From contig DFMV01000075.1 of NCBI GenBank assembly GCA_002375765.1, positions 1-42,263 of the forward strand: a stretch of 42,263 nt of DNA. The letters run 5' to 3'. Both the position numbers and the translations under genes were made by a program. The notes below the pieces were generated by a model, which saw only the letters and a program-made list of their open reading frames with translations, searched no databases and was not told the DNA's origin. How positions within the stretch are numbered: position 1 is the first letter of the stretch; the number at the start of each line of letters is the position of its first letter. This document shows, one piece after another, positions 42,070-42,263 of the stretch. The stretch comes from Rhizobiales bacterium UBA3584. GTDB taxonomy: Bacteria > Pseudomonadota > Alphaproteobacteria > Rhizobiales > Devosiaceae.

Positions 42070-42263
42070 ATGGTCGCCGTCATGTTCATGAGCGTTGCGC
42101 TGGTCGCGCTTCTCTGCCTTCTCGCCTACACGCTCGCCATTTACGCGCTGCCCTTCTTCGTCGGGCTGGCCGCCGCGCAGTTCGCCTACCAGACCGGCTC
42201 CGGCCTGATCGGCGCGGGGCTGGTCGGGCTGTTCTCGGCTGGCGTCGCCTTCGGCATCCTGGC
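42070..42263 (+). CDS. small membrane protein, cut by the window end
   Basis: Open from ATG 42070, preceded by AAAGGAA, to the end of the window with no stop (64 complete codons). The product begins MVAVMFMSVALVALLCLL and is almost entirely hydrophobic, with two or three membrane segments (about 4-28, 30-40, 45-64). An in-frame ATG at 42082 is an alternative start. The family is not recognised; similar small membrane proteins follow ParB-like genes in alphaproteobacterial mobile elements, which is context only. Confidence 0.6.
   Translation, partial: MVAVMFMSVALVALLCLLAYTLAIYALPFFVGLAAAQFAYQTGSGLIGAGLVGLFSAGVAFGIL

Overview
The window looks like a high-GC alphaproteobacterium, probably Hyphomicrobiales or a related order. 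The evidence is indirect: GC-rich codon use, TRAP and ABC importers typical of that class, and a ParB-like plus small-membrane-protein pair of the kind carried on alphaproteobacterial conjugative elements. No rRNA, tRNA, CRISPR array, integrase or transposase was recognised.

Layout. (A) 1-11100: a LysR gene divergent from an RraA-like gene, a LuxR-type solo regulator, an HpaI-type aldolase on the minus strand, a proline-iminopeptidase-like hydrolase, a nitrilase-family amidase, a second alpha/beta hydrolase, a ferric/polyamine-type ABC importer (binding protein, fused permease, ATPase) and a GntR/FCD regulator. (B) 11234-22008: a plus-strand run with a TRAP importer (dctPQM), a nitrilase-family amidase, an HpaI-type aldolase, an RraA-like protein, a LysR regulator, an N-formylglutamate-amidohydrolase-family protein, a glutamine-synthetase-like ligase, an aldehyde dehydrogenase and an iron-type alcohol dehydrogenase. 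(C) 22385-33138: a GntR-type regulator with two winged-helix domains, facing a nine-gene minus-strand operon (dipeptide-type ABC importer, serine hydrolase, creatininase-family amidohydrolase, RraA-like protein, formylglutamate-amidohydrolase-family protein, alpha/beta hydrolase). A, B and C are parallel: each has its own importer of a different class, its own C-N or ester hydrolases, an RraA-like protein and a regulator. The likely theme is import of amide, peptide or gamma-glutamyl-type small molecules, hydrolysis, and further cleavage or oxidation of the acid and alcohol parts. The substrate cannot be read from sequence.

(D) 33139-39407 has different base and codon use. It holds a frameshifted membrane-anchored gene and a tightly overlapping minus-strand pair: an RloC/PrrC-type ATPase with a zinc-hook CxxC and an R-x3-E...H triad resembling anticodon nucleases, followed by a PD-(D/E)XK nuclease fused to an nSTAND3-type NTPase. 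This is the best candidate for a poorly described system, probably anti-phage defence. (E) 39408-42263: a large ParB-like protein behind a long GC-rich palindrome, and the start of a small membrane protein, probably the backbone of an integrative or conjugative element or plasmid.

Regulatory structure includes a perfect 9-3-9 dyad between lysR and the first RraA-like gene, a 24-bp palindrome extended by three copies of one heptamer at exact 12-bp period before the ABC module, and hairpins between binding-protein and permease genes in two of the three importers.
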